From Tulasnella sp. 424 (Eukaryota; Basidiomycota; Agaricomycetes; Cantharellales; Tulasnellaceae), in the NCBI GenBank assembly GCA_019633425.1, contig WSUB01000013.1, positions 310,001-374,000 of the forward strand: a stretch of 64,000 nt of DNA, written 5' to 3'. Each line of letters begins with the position of its first letter. Position 1 is the first letter of the stretch. Positions 53,558-64,000 of the stretch are shown in pieces. The notes under the pieces are model-generated. The model was not told where the DNA came from and made no database searches. It was given only the letters and a program-made list of their open reading frames with translations. The position numbers and the translations under genes are program-made.

Positions 53558-54254
53558 CTATCGTCCACCGCCAACGGCACCTGAAGAAGTGATCCTGGCA
53601 CCACGACTACTATTGCTATCGCCAAACTCTTTGAGCCTGTCACCGCTTTGCAGTGTGCCTTTCTCGAGCAGGATCTCCATTGCTTCAGTCTCGTTCCTAA
53701 CGTCGAAGGCCGCAGCGATCTCCTGCTTGGAGGCTTTACCCAGTAGACCTTGAGCGCCTTGACCAGAGTGGAAGATATCGAAAGCTAGGCGTGATGAAGG
53801 GTGAGGGGCGGATGGCATACAAGTTAGTGGAGGATACCGACGGCGCGTGGGGAGTGAAAGACGACTTACATTCTACGACCTCGACGAGCGGCACAGTCCT
53901 AGTAGTACCGGTTAGTATCGACATTCTTGTAAATGATATATATTTTTATGTCTTACTTGTCTGTAAATGGTAAGGCTCGAGTCAATTTCCCTACTCGTGT
54001 GCGTGTCGACGGTTAGAGCTTACCACCATCTTTCCACTTCTTGTACTGTAATGGCAAAACGTCGCATTAGCATCTCCGAGTTGGACTGCAGGTCGATACC
54101 ACAGTACCTCTTCGGGGTTCACGATGGCGATGAACTCGTCGGTAGACTGGCTCTTGGGCTTGTAGACGACCTGGTCAGGGGCAGCAACGACGTCAGCGGC
54201 CGCCCTTGATCCGCACCAACGTCAGACCATTACCTTGCTGATTGGCTTAACCAT
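53558..54254 (-). CDS. RTC3: SBDS N-terminal-domain protein (RTC3-like)
   Basis: Small single-domain relative of the ribosome maturation factor SBDS; yeast RTC3 is implicated in RNA metabolism and stress response. Short exons give MVKPISK-VVYKPKSQSTDEF, then IAIVNPEE, YKKWKDG, TVPLVEVVE, and the large last exon FDIFHSGQGAQGLLGKASKQ, typical of this domain, with EAMEILLEKGTLQ. The tail is Gly/Ser-rich, ending SGAVGGGR. Start ATG at 54254, as judged by the conserved MVKP start and a following GTAATG intron. Total about 120 residues, as expected. Confidence 0.85.
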
Positions 54255-54727
54255 GATGATAGTGCGTTAGATGTAATAAGTGATGCGAGCTAGTTAATTG
54301 ATGAGTGAGATGTGGTGTGTTTAGACTGAAGGATCAGAGTGCGATCAGTCCCGGTCCTCCTTTATAACGGGCGGAGTTGAACCTGACGTCATGTGGTCGA
54401 TTGTCACACCACTCAAACGAAGCTCCACAACAGCCGAGCGCAACCGCGCAATTCTTCCCAAGGGAGAACCGAGCATGACTCGCGTGTCATTTACGGCGTA
54501 CTTTCCTTGTCTGGCGTCAGAACGCCACTCACTGACGTCACATGTAGTGGACAGGCTCCGAAACTTGGAGAAGGGCTCAAAAGCATTCATTGAAGAACGG
54601 GACAAGGGATCGACGCGCATCCCAGCCAAATATATCCATCTAACAAATCCGTACAATTACTGGCCGGCCTTTCTGCCATGAAAGCAGCATACCAAGGGAT
54701 CGCACGAACCCGGGATCACCACGCCAG
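54255..54727. promoter_or_regulatory. upstream region with CRE-type bZIP sites, duplicated at 55690-55860
   Basis: Contains two perfect TGACGTCA palindromes (54384-54391 and 54533-54540), classical ATF/CREB-type sites. The stretch 54438-54600 is repeated with substitutions at 55690-55860, where a third TGACGTCA lies at 55800-55807. The likely targets are RTC3 (minus strand) and the Psy2-like fragment (plus strand). Confidence 0.55.
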
Positions 54728-55448
54728 ATGTCTGCGACCGCACCGCAATCTCAGTCTCCCGATTCCTCAGCTTCATCGCCCGGTCAGAATCGAAGTCCGT
54801 GACAACATGGATTAGAACCGAGTAGCAGTGAAGCGTATACAGGGGACAATACCACGACTGAACGGGGTGAGAGCGGTACCGACTCGAATGAAGTGCGGAC
54901 GTTAACAGCAACCACTTTAGCTACGGAGGCTGTAACAGCCGAGTCTGGTCGTTCTGATGCGGACGGGATCCCCGACTGGCTGGCCGATATGCGTCGTGTC
55001 CAGGTGAATATTAATGCTCTTTTGGTTATCAGCTCTCTTGTTGTCGGGAAGTCGTCGGAGCTAACGAGGGGATCTTTGTGCCAGTTATACGAACTGATCG
55101 GAGATCGCCAGACCGACCGTGGAACTTGTCAGTGTACGTGTATATACGACGAGGAGGTTGACCAGGCATCTATCGTTGTTCGAAGCGAAAGTTCGGACGT
55201 CGAGCTGATGCGGAGAGAGATCCGTGTGAACGACGTCTATCATCGGCAGCAAGGTTGGTACACTCGGTAGTTTAATGGCTAATGTTACTCTCGACTAATG
55301 CATATGCCTTGTAGAAGCGCGCATCGTGTGGACTGAGTCCGATGGAACGGACTACGCCCTAAGTTTCCAGGAAGTCGATGGTTGCGCCGAAACTTGGGAC
55401 TTTATTGTCGAGGTGCGTCACCTCCGCGGGAAACTTGGGCTACCTTGA
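54728..55448 (+). pseudogene. PPP4R3/Psy2 N-terminal fragment with a premature stop
   Basis: PPP4R3 is the regulatory subunit that targets protein phosphatase 4 through an EVH1-like domain. The frame opens MSATAPQSQSPDSSASSPGQ and is cut by TGA at 54800-54802, where CGA would read on. It then continues open as EPSSSEAYTGDNTTTERGES to WLADMRRVQ. An intron joins LYELIGDR and VVRSESSDVELM, and another joins QQ-EARIVWTESDGTDYALSF and CAETWDFIVEV, ending GKLGLP. Only the EVH1-like domain is present; the following SMEK and armadillo-repeat parts of the family are missing. Lesions and truncation mark it as a relic. It is the sister of the EVH1 part at 57.4-58.0 kb. Confidence 0.75.
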
Positions 55449-56065
55449 AACCCGTCGAGCTCTAGACACTCGTCCAACCGGAGAGCAATTGGTAGATTTC
55501 ACTTTATTAGGGGAATTATCGTGACAAAATACCAGGTACCGGTACCGGTGAGCTCTCAGGCCGAACTCTATGTGTTACCGCCACACCCTTAACCTACAGC
55601 TTCTCACTCCAGGATATCGCCCGCACCCATGGCTTTCATGACTAGCCGCTCTCCTGTTGTGTTCATGTATATTCTTGGTATATAGCAGCGTAACAACCTC
55701 GCAATTCTTCCCAAGGGAAATGAACCGAGCGTGACTCGGAACATCCCATACCATTGCCCACGGCGTGCTTTCCTTGTCTGGCGTCAGAACGCCGCTCACT
55801 GACGTCACATGTGGTGGACATCCTCCGAAACTTAGAGGACGGCTCAGAAGCATCCTCCCGCATGAACCAGCTTGACGCCCGGGGGGGACCACAGCCATCA
55901 CTGCGCAAGTCTCGATAGAAAACGACGCTTTCCACGGAACCGCCCGACACCACTCGTTCAACTCCACAGCCACAACCAGTTTCAATCCAGACTGTCCCCG
56001 AGCCCTGCAGATATCAACTTGCAATCACTACGTCACTTTGCCACAGCGCTTGTGTAAGACCAGAT
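55449..56065. promoter_or_regulatory. spacer containing the second copy of the CRE-bearing upstream segment
   Basis: 55540-55685 resembles 58066-58210 (3' flank of the EVH1 unit). 55690-55860 resembles 54438-54600 (5' flank). The join of a 3' flank to a 5' flank shows a head-to-tail tandem duplication. A CRE palindrome lies at 55800-55807. Confidence 0.6.
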
Positions 56066-58021
56066 ATGAGCATTCAACTCGACTTTACCGCTCTTGTATG
56101 TGCTGGGACCCCACGCCGTATCAGCCTTATTGATGCCGCCTCCGCTTCAATAGACCACGTGCCTCCAGGAACTCGATCACCTTTTTATAGACATAAGCAG
56201 GCTTACTCTAGAAACGGAATATGAAGAACAGATTGGTGGATATGGCACCGTTCGGGTGTCAACCTTGGATTCCGGAACGCCGGGTGCTGTGCTGGTTGCA
56301 GCTAAAATGATTCGCCTCAAAAATCTGCACAAAGAACCCCAACGGCTAGCATTTGTTCGTGAATCATAGCTCTGCTGTTCTATCCTTTGTCAACGTTGAC
56401 CCCCTCTTAGCGCTTGGCTCGTGAGCTCAAAATTTGGGCAGGATTTCGACACCCGCATGTTCTTCCCCTCCTGGGTTACTACCTTGATGAGGACTATAGA
56501 GCGGCGGTGCTTATTTCCCAGTACATGATTAATGGCGATCTGAAGGAATATATTGACCGGCGGAACCCATCGTGGGATGTGCGCCTGCATTTGGTGAGTT
56601 TCTACACGTCAATAAGTACCCAGCCGCGTATGGTGACCCCAGGCGCAGGTCTGTGACCTAACGGATGGACTTGCATACCTTCACGAGCAAACCCCACCCG
56701 TACTTCACGGAGACCTGAAGATGGTACGAGGCTTCCTTTCCGCTGTGCATTCCTTCACCCTGAAGGGTCATATTTGAAGAAAAACGTTCTCGTGAGCGCG
56801 AATACAAGGGGAATGCTTGCGGACTTTGGCCTATCAAAAGCCTTGGAAGATGGCCCAACAGGACTTACCACCAGTGGCGGGCTTAAAGGTACACTCCGTT
56901 ACTACAGCCCAGAGCTCATAAGGGATGAGGATAGCAAGCACTCCTTACCAAGTGATATCTGGGCGTGGGGTTGTTTGGTTCTCGAGGTCAGTATGACATG
57001 CTACGCATGAGCTCTGTCCTTTCGCATCCATGTTTAATGTCGAAACCCTTAGGCATTAACCGACAGATTACCTTATGCAGAGAAGAAGTCGGAGCATTCA
57101 ATTATCCGTGCCCTTATGAATAACGAGCCCCCAAGTGATATAGAAAGTCTCTCACTTCCTGTCACAGATCTCAAAAACCTACTGGGAAGATGTTGGACTA
57201 TTCAGCCTTCCGAACGACCTTCAGCAATTGACTGCTTCCAAATAATCGAGTCAGCTTTGCCGACTCCGCGATTGATGGAAGGCATTGACAGGTGAGCGAG
57301 ACGACCGCCTGCGGTGCACGCGGGGCACGGCTCAACAGGTAGCCTTTACAGAATTTGGAACGATGCTGAGAGTTCGTCCTGTCAATGGTTTCGTAGGACC
57401 ACGGCTTTACATGTGGCTGTGACAGCCAAGTCCGGTCGTTCTGATGCAGACGAGTCCGGTCGTTCTGATGCAGACGGGGAGGTCTTTTCCGACGAATGGC
57501 TGGCCGATATGCGTCGTGTCAAGGTGAATATTGATGCTCTTTGGTTATCTCACTCTTGTTGTCGGGAAGCCGTCGGAGCTAACGAGGGGATCTTGTGCCA
57601 GCTATACGAACTTATTGGATCTCGTTGGACCGACCGTGGAACCGGTCTGTGTGAAGGTTTATGGGACGACGAGGTTGAACATGCGCACATTGTCGTTCGA
57701 AGCGGAACTTCGGACGTCGAGCTGTTACGTAGCGAGATCGGCTTGAACGACGTCTATCAGCGACAGCAAGGTTGGTTGAACCGGGTCACTCGAACGGCTG
57801 AGGTCGCTCTGGACTGATCTACCTAATGCCAATGCCCTGTAGAAACCCTCATCTGGTGGAGAGAACCCGATGGAACGGACTACTCCCTAAGTTTTCAGGA
57901 CGTTAACGGCTGCGCTGAGATTTGGGACTTCATTATCGAAGTGCAACGTCACCTTCGCGTGATGTTCAAGTTTGACGCTGCGGTCGTTGAATTTCAGGCG
58001 CGCACATCCCACCGGATATAG
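56066..58021 (+). CDS. TKL-like kinase (copy B) fused in frame to a Psy2/PPP4R3 EVH1-like domain
   Basis: Kinase part: exon 56066-56095 (MSIQLDFTAL) joins 56154 (TTCLQELDHLFIDISRL). It then has EEQIGGYGTVRVSTLDS, VLVAAKMI, FRHPHVLPLLGYYLDED, VLHGDLKM-KNVLVSANT, LADFGLSKAL, YYSPEL and SDIWAWGCLVLE, to RLMEGIDR. The last kinase exon ends at 57291 before GTGAGC. A 60-bp intron ends in TTACAG, and the exon from 57352 keeps frame: IWNDAESSSCQWFRRTTA, a repeat of SGRSDADE, then WLADMRRVK (to 57523). The EVH1-like domain follows from 57602: LYELIGSRWTDRGTGLCEGL, VVRSGTSDVELL, QRQQ-ETLIWWREPDGTDYSLSF, CAEIWDFIIEVQRHL. The SMEK and ARM parts of Psy2 are absent. Fusion is inferred from phase alone; without the 57292-57351 splice the kinase would stop just after DR. 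Confidence 0.72.
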
Positions 58022-58540
58022 ACATTACGCGGTGATTGTTGGACTGATTCTGGGAATCGTCGTGACAAACTACAGGTGAACTCCAACGGCCAAACTGTGT
58101 ATTACCATCACATCCCTAACCCACAAGTGTCTCACTCCAAGGGTTGCGCACCCATAACTTTCTATGATTAACCGCTCCCCTGCTGTGTTCGTATATATCC
58201 TTGCCATATGGTAACCCGTTAGATTTTGCTTTTGTCCGCTCGAAGCGTAGACGATCCGGACCCAACTTTGCACCTTAGTAGTCATCTCATAACAACCCGG
58301 ATTCGGGAAAGGTACACCCCAAGAACACTCCGTAGGGTTTGCTTCCTTCGGTTCTTACAAGGATTTGCATCCGTTGACTTTTTTCCTCGGGAGTTTCACG
58401 AAGGCGACTTCCAAAATCATCGAGTGGCGTACTAGAATTCTATGGTACACAAAAGAGAGGAGAGGTACAAAAAAATGAAGATCATAGGGGACATCACAAT
58501 GGCCAAAAACAGATCATAGCAAAAGCTGTCTCATTCATAT
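58022..58540. other. convergent intergenic region
   Basis: 58066-58210 is the second copy of the 3' flank also seen at 55540-55685. The rest shows nothing recognisable. Confidence 0.45.
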
Positions 58541-60754
58541 TCAAGAAACCTCTCTGACATCGACGCTAACCGCGGATGTCTTCTTGTCATCGTCACTTTC
58601 CTCCATAACGTGGGTCTTCTCGCGTGGCTTGTAGTCCGACTCGTCGACCTCCTCGAATGGTTGCCAAGAGCCCGGGGTAGGGAAGAACTTGTTCAAAAGG
58701 CAGTAGATGAGCTGTGGATAGGGTCGTGGTCAGCAACGGCGAGGTAAACGGTGCATCCAAAGAAAGGAACTAACCGAAGAAACACCAAATCCAGTGAAGA
58801 AAGAGAGTTCGTAGACTCGGGTCGCTCCGAGGGGTACGGTTCGGCCCACTATGTTTCCATAAACTCGGATGAGCGAACAATTCTCGATTTAACCTGTGAA
58901 CGTAGGACCCACCAGCTCCCGCGAAGCCAACGACGTTGATAAGAATACCGCTGATATAAGCGGCATATGCACGCCAGTTGATGCCAAAGGTGTACCAGTA
59001 CCATCCGTCTCGTCCAGTGTGATAGAGATCGGCGACACGGTAGTGACCACGGCGGACGAACCAATATTCGGAGATCTGAAGGCAAGAGTAGAGTGAGTGA
59101 CCAATGCCACACAGAGAGAGGTTCTAACCGCAAGCACTCACCATGACACCAGCAATCGAGCTGAGGAAGACGGAGTAGGCAGAGAGGTAAGACGTGAAGC
59201 TGTTAGAATCCTTGAGGAGGTTCCAGGGGCACATGACCAGACCGACGATAGCTGCGACGTAGCCACCACGACGGATGTTGATGAATCGAGGGAAGAGAGC
59301 AGTCAAGTCGCAACCAGCAGAGACGCTATTGGCAGCGATGTTCGTCCCGAGCTACGAGTCCACATTCTGGTTAATTACTCAGAAAACCAATCACCGTGGC
59401 GTACGACGTACCTGGGCGAGGATGAACGAAGCAGAGATGAACCAAACTCCGAAGCGAGTCGCACCGCTGGGATGTCCGTCCAGAAGCTTGCCGAGAAGGT
59501 CGATGGGGTTCCACACCGGCTCTCCGTAGATAACCGTGGAAGACGAGGAGACGATGATACCTAAGAACGAGACCAACGAGAATCCGAGGGGGATGCCGAT
59601 GATTTGCGGGTAGACGGCGTCCCTGGGCTTATGCGCGCGAGACGCAAAGTCGGGAGCGTTGGTAATCAAGGTGGCCATGTTGCTGACGCAGCTCATGATA
59701 GCGATGACCATTTGCCAAGCGAGGTCGGAACCGTGCAGCTTGCCGGGCTGGTGGATGATGGGGCCGACACCTTTGGCTTTGACGATGCTCCAGATGAAGA
59801 AGATGATACCGGCGGTGGGGGCGAAGATGGCTTTCGCGGTGAAGAGGTGGCGGCTAAATGAAGATGATAAGCGGTTAGTACGAACTCTTGGGACTGCGGG
59901 CGCTAAGGATTCAAACTTACATCTTGTGCATTTCTGGGTAAAGAGCGGGGAGGGAAATGAGCCAGAAAAGGAAGAAGCAAACAAAGTCGCGAGTGTTGGT
60001 TCCAGACGATTCGGGCAGCCCGTTGGGGATGTTCTCGACGGAGAGCCACATTGAGCGGAGCATAGTCTTGACGCAGGAACCGCCGATCCAAGCTTGGACA
60101 CCGTACCAAATGCAAGCCATAGCCGCCCGATTCTAAGCAGAGGGAGCGAGACATCATTAGTCGCACAGCCCTAAACCGACAGAACGGGCGCGAGTGACAT
60201 ACGAAGGTGCACCACAAGCTTCCGAAAAGACCGAAACTCGTACGAGCGACAGCGGGGAAAGTAATGTGGAAGATGGCACCGGGGCGAGCGTTGGCGACGA
60301 GGAAGGGCCCCACAATCCCATATCCGATCCACACTGGGGTGCGGGAAAAAATCGTTATCAGCAAGGAGCTTCCCTTGAGAGAACGAAGGGCAACTAACCG
60401 CAAATCCAAGCTTGCCACCATGAGAGACCAGCCGTAATCATGGAAGAGACGATCATCCAAGTGTTGATGTTGAAGCTGTTGAGCGCGCAACTCAGTTTCT
60501 GCCTCAGACATCGGAGGCAATTGAATCTCACCTGTCGGCCAGCCAGAAAGCACCAAAGTTCCAAGCCTTCCAGGCGCGCTTGTATTCGGGCACTGGAAGC
60601 AAGTCATCGTTCTGCAGGACAGAGATCTCGATCAGCCAAAAGCGGAATACGGATGAAGAAATAAGATAACGCTAACGTTAAGGAACAGCTGAGTGTTGGT
60701 CAGACCTGGTTCATGGTCGACCTCGAGCTTCTGAATAAACTGCTTGACACCCAT
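58541..60754 (-). CDS. NCS1-family nucleobase/allantoin/uridine permease (FUR4/DAL4/FUI1-like)
   Basis: Twelve-helix proton-coupled plasma-membrane importer. The start [16 protein letters not shown] precedes an intron. The conserved stretch [14 protein letters not shown] leads to FNINTWM. Helices include [55 protein letters not shown] (family WYGxQxWIGG motif) and [26 protein letters not shown] (family NxPDFxRxA motif). Later motifs are [37 protein letters not shown] and [10 protein letters not shown]. The C-terminal tail is acidic and charged, ending SVDVREVS. Long antisense frames overlap it but have no family features. The substrate (uracil, uridine, allantoin or thiamine precursor) cannot be set from sequence by eye. 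Confidence 0.9.
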
Positions 60755-61428
60755 GGCAAAGTCGTTAAGTCGTCAAAGTCAAGAGAAGGCCACTTGGATG
60801 TAGAGGGGAAGCGCGAAGGGGAGACTTTGTCGCGTGCCGTTCAGAACTCACGGAAGCCTCTGGGCAACTTTATGTGGTTCGACCCAAACCGGTATATCCG
60901 ATGTGCAAGGAGGAAGGTTAGACGTGTACGTTACGGCTCTGCTTCTCCAAATGGCCTGCACCAACCGACGGCGCTCCGACTGCTCCGTTGGGGTGGCTTA
61001 AGATCGAAGACAACGTACAGAGTCCAAGGATATTTTGGGCTCTAATTGGCTTGAAGTCTTGCTCTCCATCAGTTGAGATAAGCGGCTGGAAATTGGTGCC
61101 TGGCCGACCGGATTTTGCTGAGGGGCCACACATCACTCAACCCTGCTCCAGAAGTGCATCCGAACCCAAGAACCAGCGAATCACAATCCACGGTTGTCGT
61201 AATCCGATCCAAATTCAGGCAAGACCAAGGGAATTTGACTGCGTCTGGAAGGGGTTCCACATGGGCACTGTGCGGCAGGCAGAGATAAGAACTCGGCGAC
61301 TTGCGGAGTTTCGGTTCGAAGAACCCGAACCAATAGATAATGACAGACAACAAACAACGACAACCGCAACGCCACGCCTCGCGGACTGCCGTGACTCCAG
61401 CTAAGCTTTTTCTTTCCTGCAAACTGCG
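60755..61428. promoter_or_regulatory. shared upstream region of the permease and FRS2
   Basis: Divergent genes separated by about 670 bp. No gene or clear motif recognised. Confidence 0.35.
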
Positions 61429-63445
61429 ATGGCCGAACAACTCCAACAGCTCATTCTCGACACCCTCGACCGAGAAAAGGAGATCAAGGACACCCGGACG
61501 TTGACTATCCCCGGTGATGCGGCTCCAGCAACATCCCAAGAATCCCAGATGGTGATTCAGGGGGCGCTCAACTCGCTTCTGAGCAAAGAGGTAAAATCAC
61601 AATCTCCAGGAACTGAATCCATGGAGAACTTCGCGCTAACGAGAAGGGGGGCTTTTACGGTAGATGGTGACGTACTCGATACAAGAGGCGTTCGCCTATG
61701 CTTTGACCCAAGAAGGCAACGATATTGCCGACAAGGGTTCTCATGAAGCTGTGGTGTGGTCCGTCCTCCCGCTCAAAGGTCAAGGCACTCCAGTTTCCAT
61801 CAAAGACTTGAAGCAGAAGGTCGGGGATGAGACGGCGAAAATCGGTCAAGGACGTGCTTTCAAGAACGGTTGGATTGGCAAGGAAGGTGATGGCCTAGTC
61901 AAGCTGGTGCGTGACGTTGTTTTCCAGGGTCCGCTTCCCGCCTGAGCTTATGTAGTCCCACCGCTAGACAGAATCCATCGACGATTCTACCCGCACTGAG
62001 TTGACTGAGATTAGATCAACGGGGACCCTCGCTGCGGGAGAAAAGGCCCTAGCGGAGCTGCGAAAGCGCAAGCTAGTCCAGCAGAAGTGAGCGAGCCATG
62101 GGTCGTCGCGCGACCTGCCTAGCGACTCACCTTCCTCTCAACGCCGTTCAGGAAGTTGCTATGGTTCTCGGCTCAGAAGGGCCCCAACTTCAGCACATCC
62201 TTGGATAAGCTAGAAACGGACTTGACAGCGGAGATGCTCCAATCGTGAGTCATGTGGTGTCCTCGAAATCCCCTCCTCCCTCTCTGATTTCTCTTCATGC
62301 AGCGGCGCGTGGAAGACTGCCAAGTTTAAGAAATACAACTTCGACGCTGAGGGCATCCCTCCAAACGGTGGCGCATTGCATCCTTTGCTCAAAGTTCGAG
62401 AGGAGTTCCGGAATATCTTTATGGAGATGGGGTAACGAAGTCTTTGGTCTATCGCACAACCATGCGACGAAACTGATAGAGAACTGCGTTATCAGTTTCG
62501 CTGAGATGCCAACGGCTCAATTCGTCGAATCTGGTTTCTGGTGTTTCGACACCCTCTTCGTGCCACAACAGCATCCAGCTCGAGATCTCCAGGACACTTT
62601 CTACGTCTCAGGTCAGCTACTCCACACCCTCTAATCTCATACCAGAGTCTAACATACGAGCCTCCTCTCCTCTAGACCCACCCGAGTCCCTCCCTCCGCC
62701 AGCAGACTACTACGAAAAAGTTCAGAAGGTTCACACCGTGGGCGGATACGGCTCAATCGGATACCGAGCACCCTGGTCAGATGCCGACTCGCGCAAACTC
62801 CTCCTACGAACCCACACGACCGCCTCCTCATCAAACCTCCTCTGGCGCTTGGCAAACCGGAAAGGAGGCTTCAAACCCGTCAAAATGTTCTCCATCGACC
62901 GCGTCTTCCGAAACGAAGCGACCGACGCCACTCACTTGGCCGAGTTCCATCAAGTCGAAGGAGTCGTCGCCGACTATGGGATTAGTTTGGCGGATTTGAT
63001 CGGCTTCATGCAGACTTTCTTCCAGAAGATGGGGATCCACAACTTGCGATTCAAGCCGGCTTACAATCCTTACACAGAGGTGCGCGACAGGCTGGCCTGG
63101 CTATCCGCCGGGATTTATAGCTGACGACGTGCCCTGCTAGCCTTCACTCGAGATCTTCGCCTTTCACCCCATGCTGAATAAATGGGTCGAAATCGGCAAT
63201 AGCGGCATGTTCCGGCCTGAGATGTTGGCACCCATGGGTCTTCCAGACGGTGTCCAAGTGCTTGGTTGGGGCCTGAGTCTCGAACGACCAACGATGATTC
63301 GGTGCGTAGCACTTCCATTGCTTCTAGAAAACCTCAGTCCTTAAACGATCTCCAAAATAGGTACGGAATCAACAACATCAGAACTCTTGTCGGACATAAA
63401 GTTTCAATCGAGAGCGTTGAAAAGTCTCCAGCAGTGCGGTTCTAA
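61429..63445 (+). CDS. FRS2: cytosolic phenylalanyl-tRNA synthetase, alpha subunit
   Basis: Class II synthetase subunit that holds the active site and works as an alpha2-beta2 enzyme with FRS1. The start [16 protein letters not shown] leads to small winged-helix domains for tRNA binding ([41 protein letters not shown]). Class II motifs follow: [18 protein letters not shown] with [19 protein letters not shown], then [14 protein letters not shown], the motif 2 region [20 protein letters not shown] with [13 protein letters not shown], and motif 3 in [20 protein letters not shown]. Introns of about 50-70 bp all restore frame. Length (~510 residues) is usual. No mitochondrial presequence, so the cytosolic form. 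Confidence 0.95.
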
Positions 63446-63654
63446 ATCTACCATTTGATGTGAATAACTCTACAGTTGGAAACGATAATAATTAGTTGGG
63501 GTAGAAAAGGAGAGAACAAAGCACTCAAAGGCGTAAAGGAACGAGAGTAGAAGTCCGACGATTTAAATCGATATCACGAAAGTTACAGCAGAAACCAAGA
63601 CTTGCGTCTCGACAAGTCCCCTTTATTTTTCCCATACCACATCCGAAAACGAAG

Positions 63655-64000
63655 TTATAACCGTCGAGTTAACTCCGCGAACCTCCTTCTGTCTTCTTCC
63701 CCGGCTTCCATCGCGTCATCCCGTTCTCCAGGACTCTGATCCCAATTCGGGGGCAAGCCAAGCCCAGTTCGAATGCGGTCGGCACTGTTCTGCACTCTGT
63801 TGTGAACTAATCCGAACGCGGCTTCAATCTGGGCGATGATCTCTTGTTCCTGAGCCAACTCCTCCGCAGTTGGTGGAGGTCTGGGATTGGCGGCTTCGTG
63901 AGCGGCACGCCGAACGCCGCGCTCCCACCGTTTCACTCTCCAGAAACCGAGGACAGAGGTGAGGAGTACGAACCATCCAACAGTCATGAGGAAGAAGGAA
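63655..64000 (-). CDS. end of a small membrane protein, cut by the window edge
   Basis: The frame ends at 63655 and runs to the window edge. One membrane helix (TVGWFVLLTSVLGFWRV) is followed by a basic patch (KRWERGVRRA) and an acidic or amphipathic helix (EELAQEQEIIAQIEAAF), ending FAELTRRL. The frame stays open upstream of the ATG at 63987 (SFFL-M), so more exons probably lie outside. It faintly recalls DUF1746 proteins of the fungal DSC E3 ligase, but this cannot be confirmed from a fragment. Confidence 0.55.
   Translation of the reverse strand, partial: SFFLMTVGWFVLLTSVLGFWRVKRWERGVRRAAHEAANPRPPPTAEELAQEQEIIAQIEAAFGLVHNRVQNSADRIRTGLGLPPNWDQSPGERDDAMEAGEEDRRRFAELTRRL

Noticed and set aside
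55575..56024. Minus-strand frame of 149 codons with several Cys and Trp residues
   Set aside because: It covers the duplicated spacer and CRE-bearing promoter segment; the equivalent frame in the other copy is interrupted and dissimilar.
59097..60437. Several long plus-strand open frames over the permease gene
   Set aside because: They are antisense to well-conserved permease exons and show no family motif, only mirrored codon bias.

Overview
The window is nuclear DNA from a filamentous basidiomycete, most likely an Agaricomycete. Genes are dense, on both strands, and broken by many 45-80 bp introns with GT-AG ends. Several families are typical of mushroom-forming fungi: DUF6535 membrane proteins, TKL-like kinases with an HGDLK catalytic loop, and proteins with long Ser/Pro-rich disordered tails. 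No rRNA, tRNA, CRISPR array or virus-like gene was recognised. All gene models were spliced by eye, so exon edges are approximate unless positions are given.

Layout. 0.3-3 kb: a DUF6535 gene. 3.2-18.5 kb: housekeeping genes, namely mitochondrial tRNA-modification GTPase MSS1, calcineurin B with an unusual N-terminal insertion, a medium-chain reductase-like protein with a long disordered front, a nucleolar circularly permuted GTPase (GNL3L/Grn1 type), a four-helix membrane protein and the MBOAT lysophospholipid acyltransferase ALE1. 19.2-30.2 kb: an accessory block with two DUF6535 paralogues (one frameshifted) flanking a kinase-TPR protein, plus a small TA-flanked inverted-repeat element. 31-37.8 kb: a MARVEL-like protein, an ALR/MNR2-type magnesium transporter and a zinc-finger protein.

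39-58 kb is the most remarkable part. A complete KDM5/Lid2-type histone demethylase gene (44.4-50.7 kb) has had its 3' half (PLU-1 and last PHD finger) copied to 39.1-41.5 kb. There it sits behind a SWI1-like ARID domain and behind a small TKL kinase gene. A second copy of that kinase at 56.1-57.3 kb runs, through a similar tail, into the EVH1-like domain of PPP4R3/Psy2, the regulatory subunit of protein phosphatase 4. The kinase copies share a short tail and change to different nuclear-protein domains at the same point and in the same reading frame. This looks like a kinase module carrying exchangeable integrated domains. A degraded Psy2 N-terminal fragment with a premature stop lies at 54.7-55.4 kb and shares upstream and downstream flanks with the kinase-EVH1 copy. 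DNA primase small subunit PRI1 and the SBDS-like RTC3 gene lie between these elements.

58.5-64 kb: an NCS1 nucleobase permease, cytosolic phenylalanyl-tRNA synthetase alpha subunit, and the end of a membrane protein gene cut by the window edge. The 97 Ns at 45,553-45,649 are flanked by two identical 80-bp copies and look like a false assembly gap.
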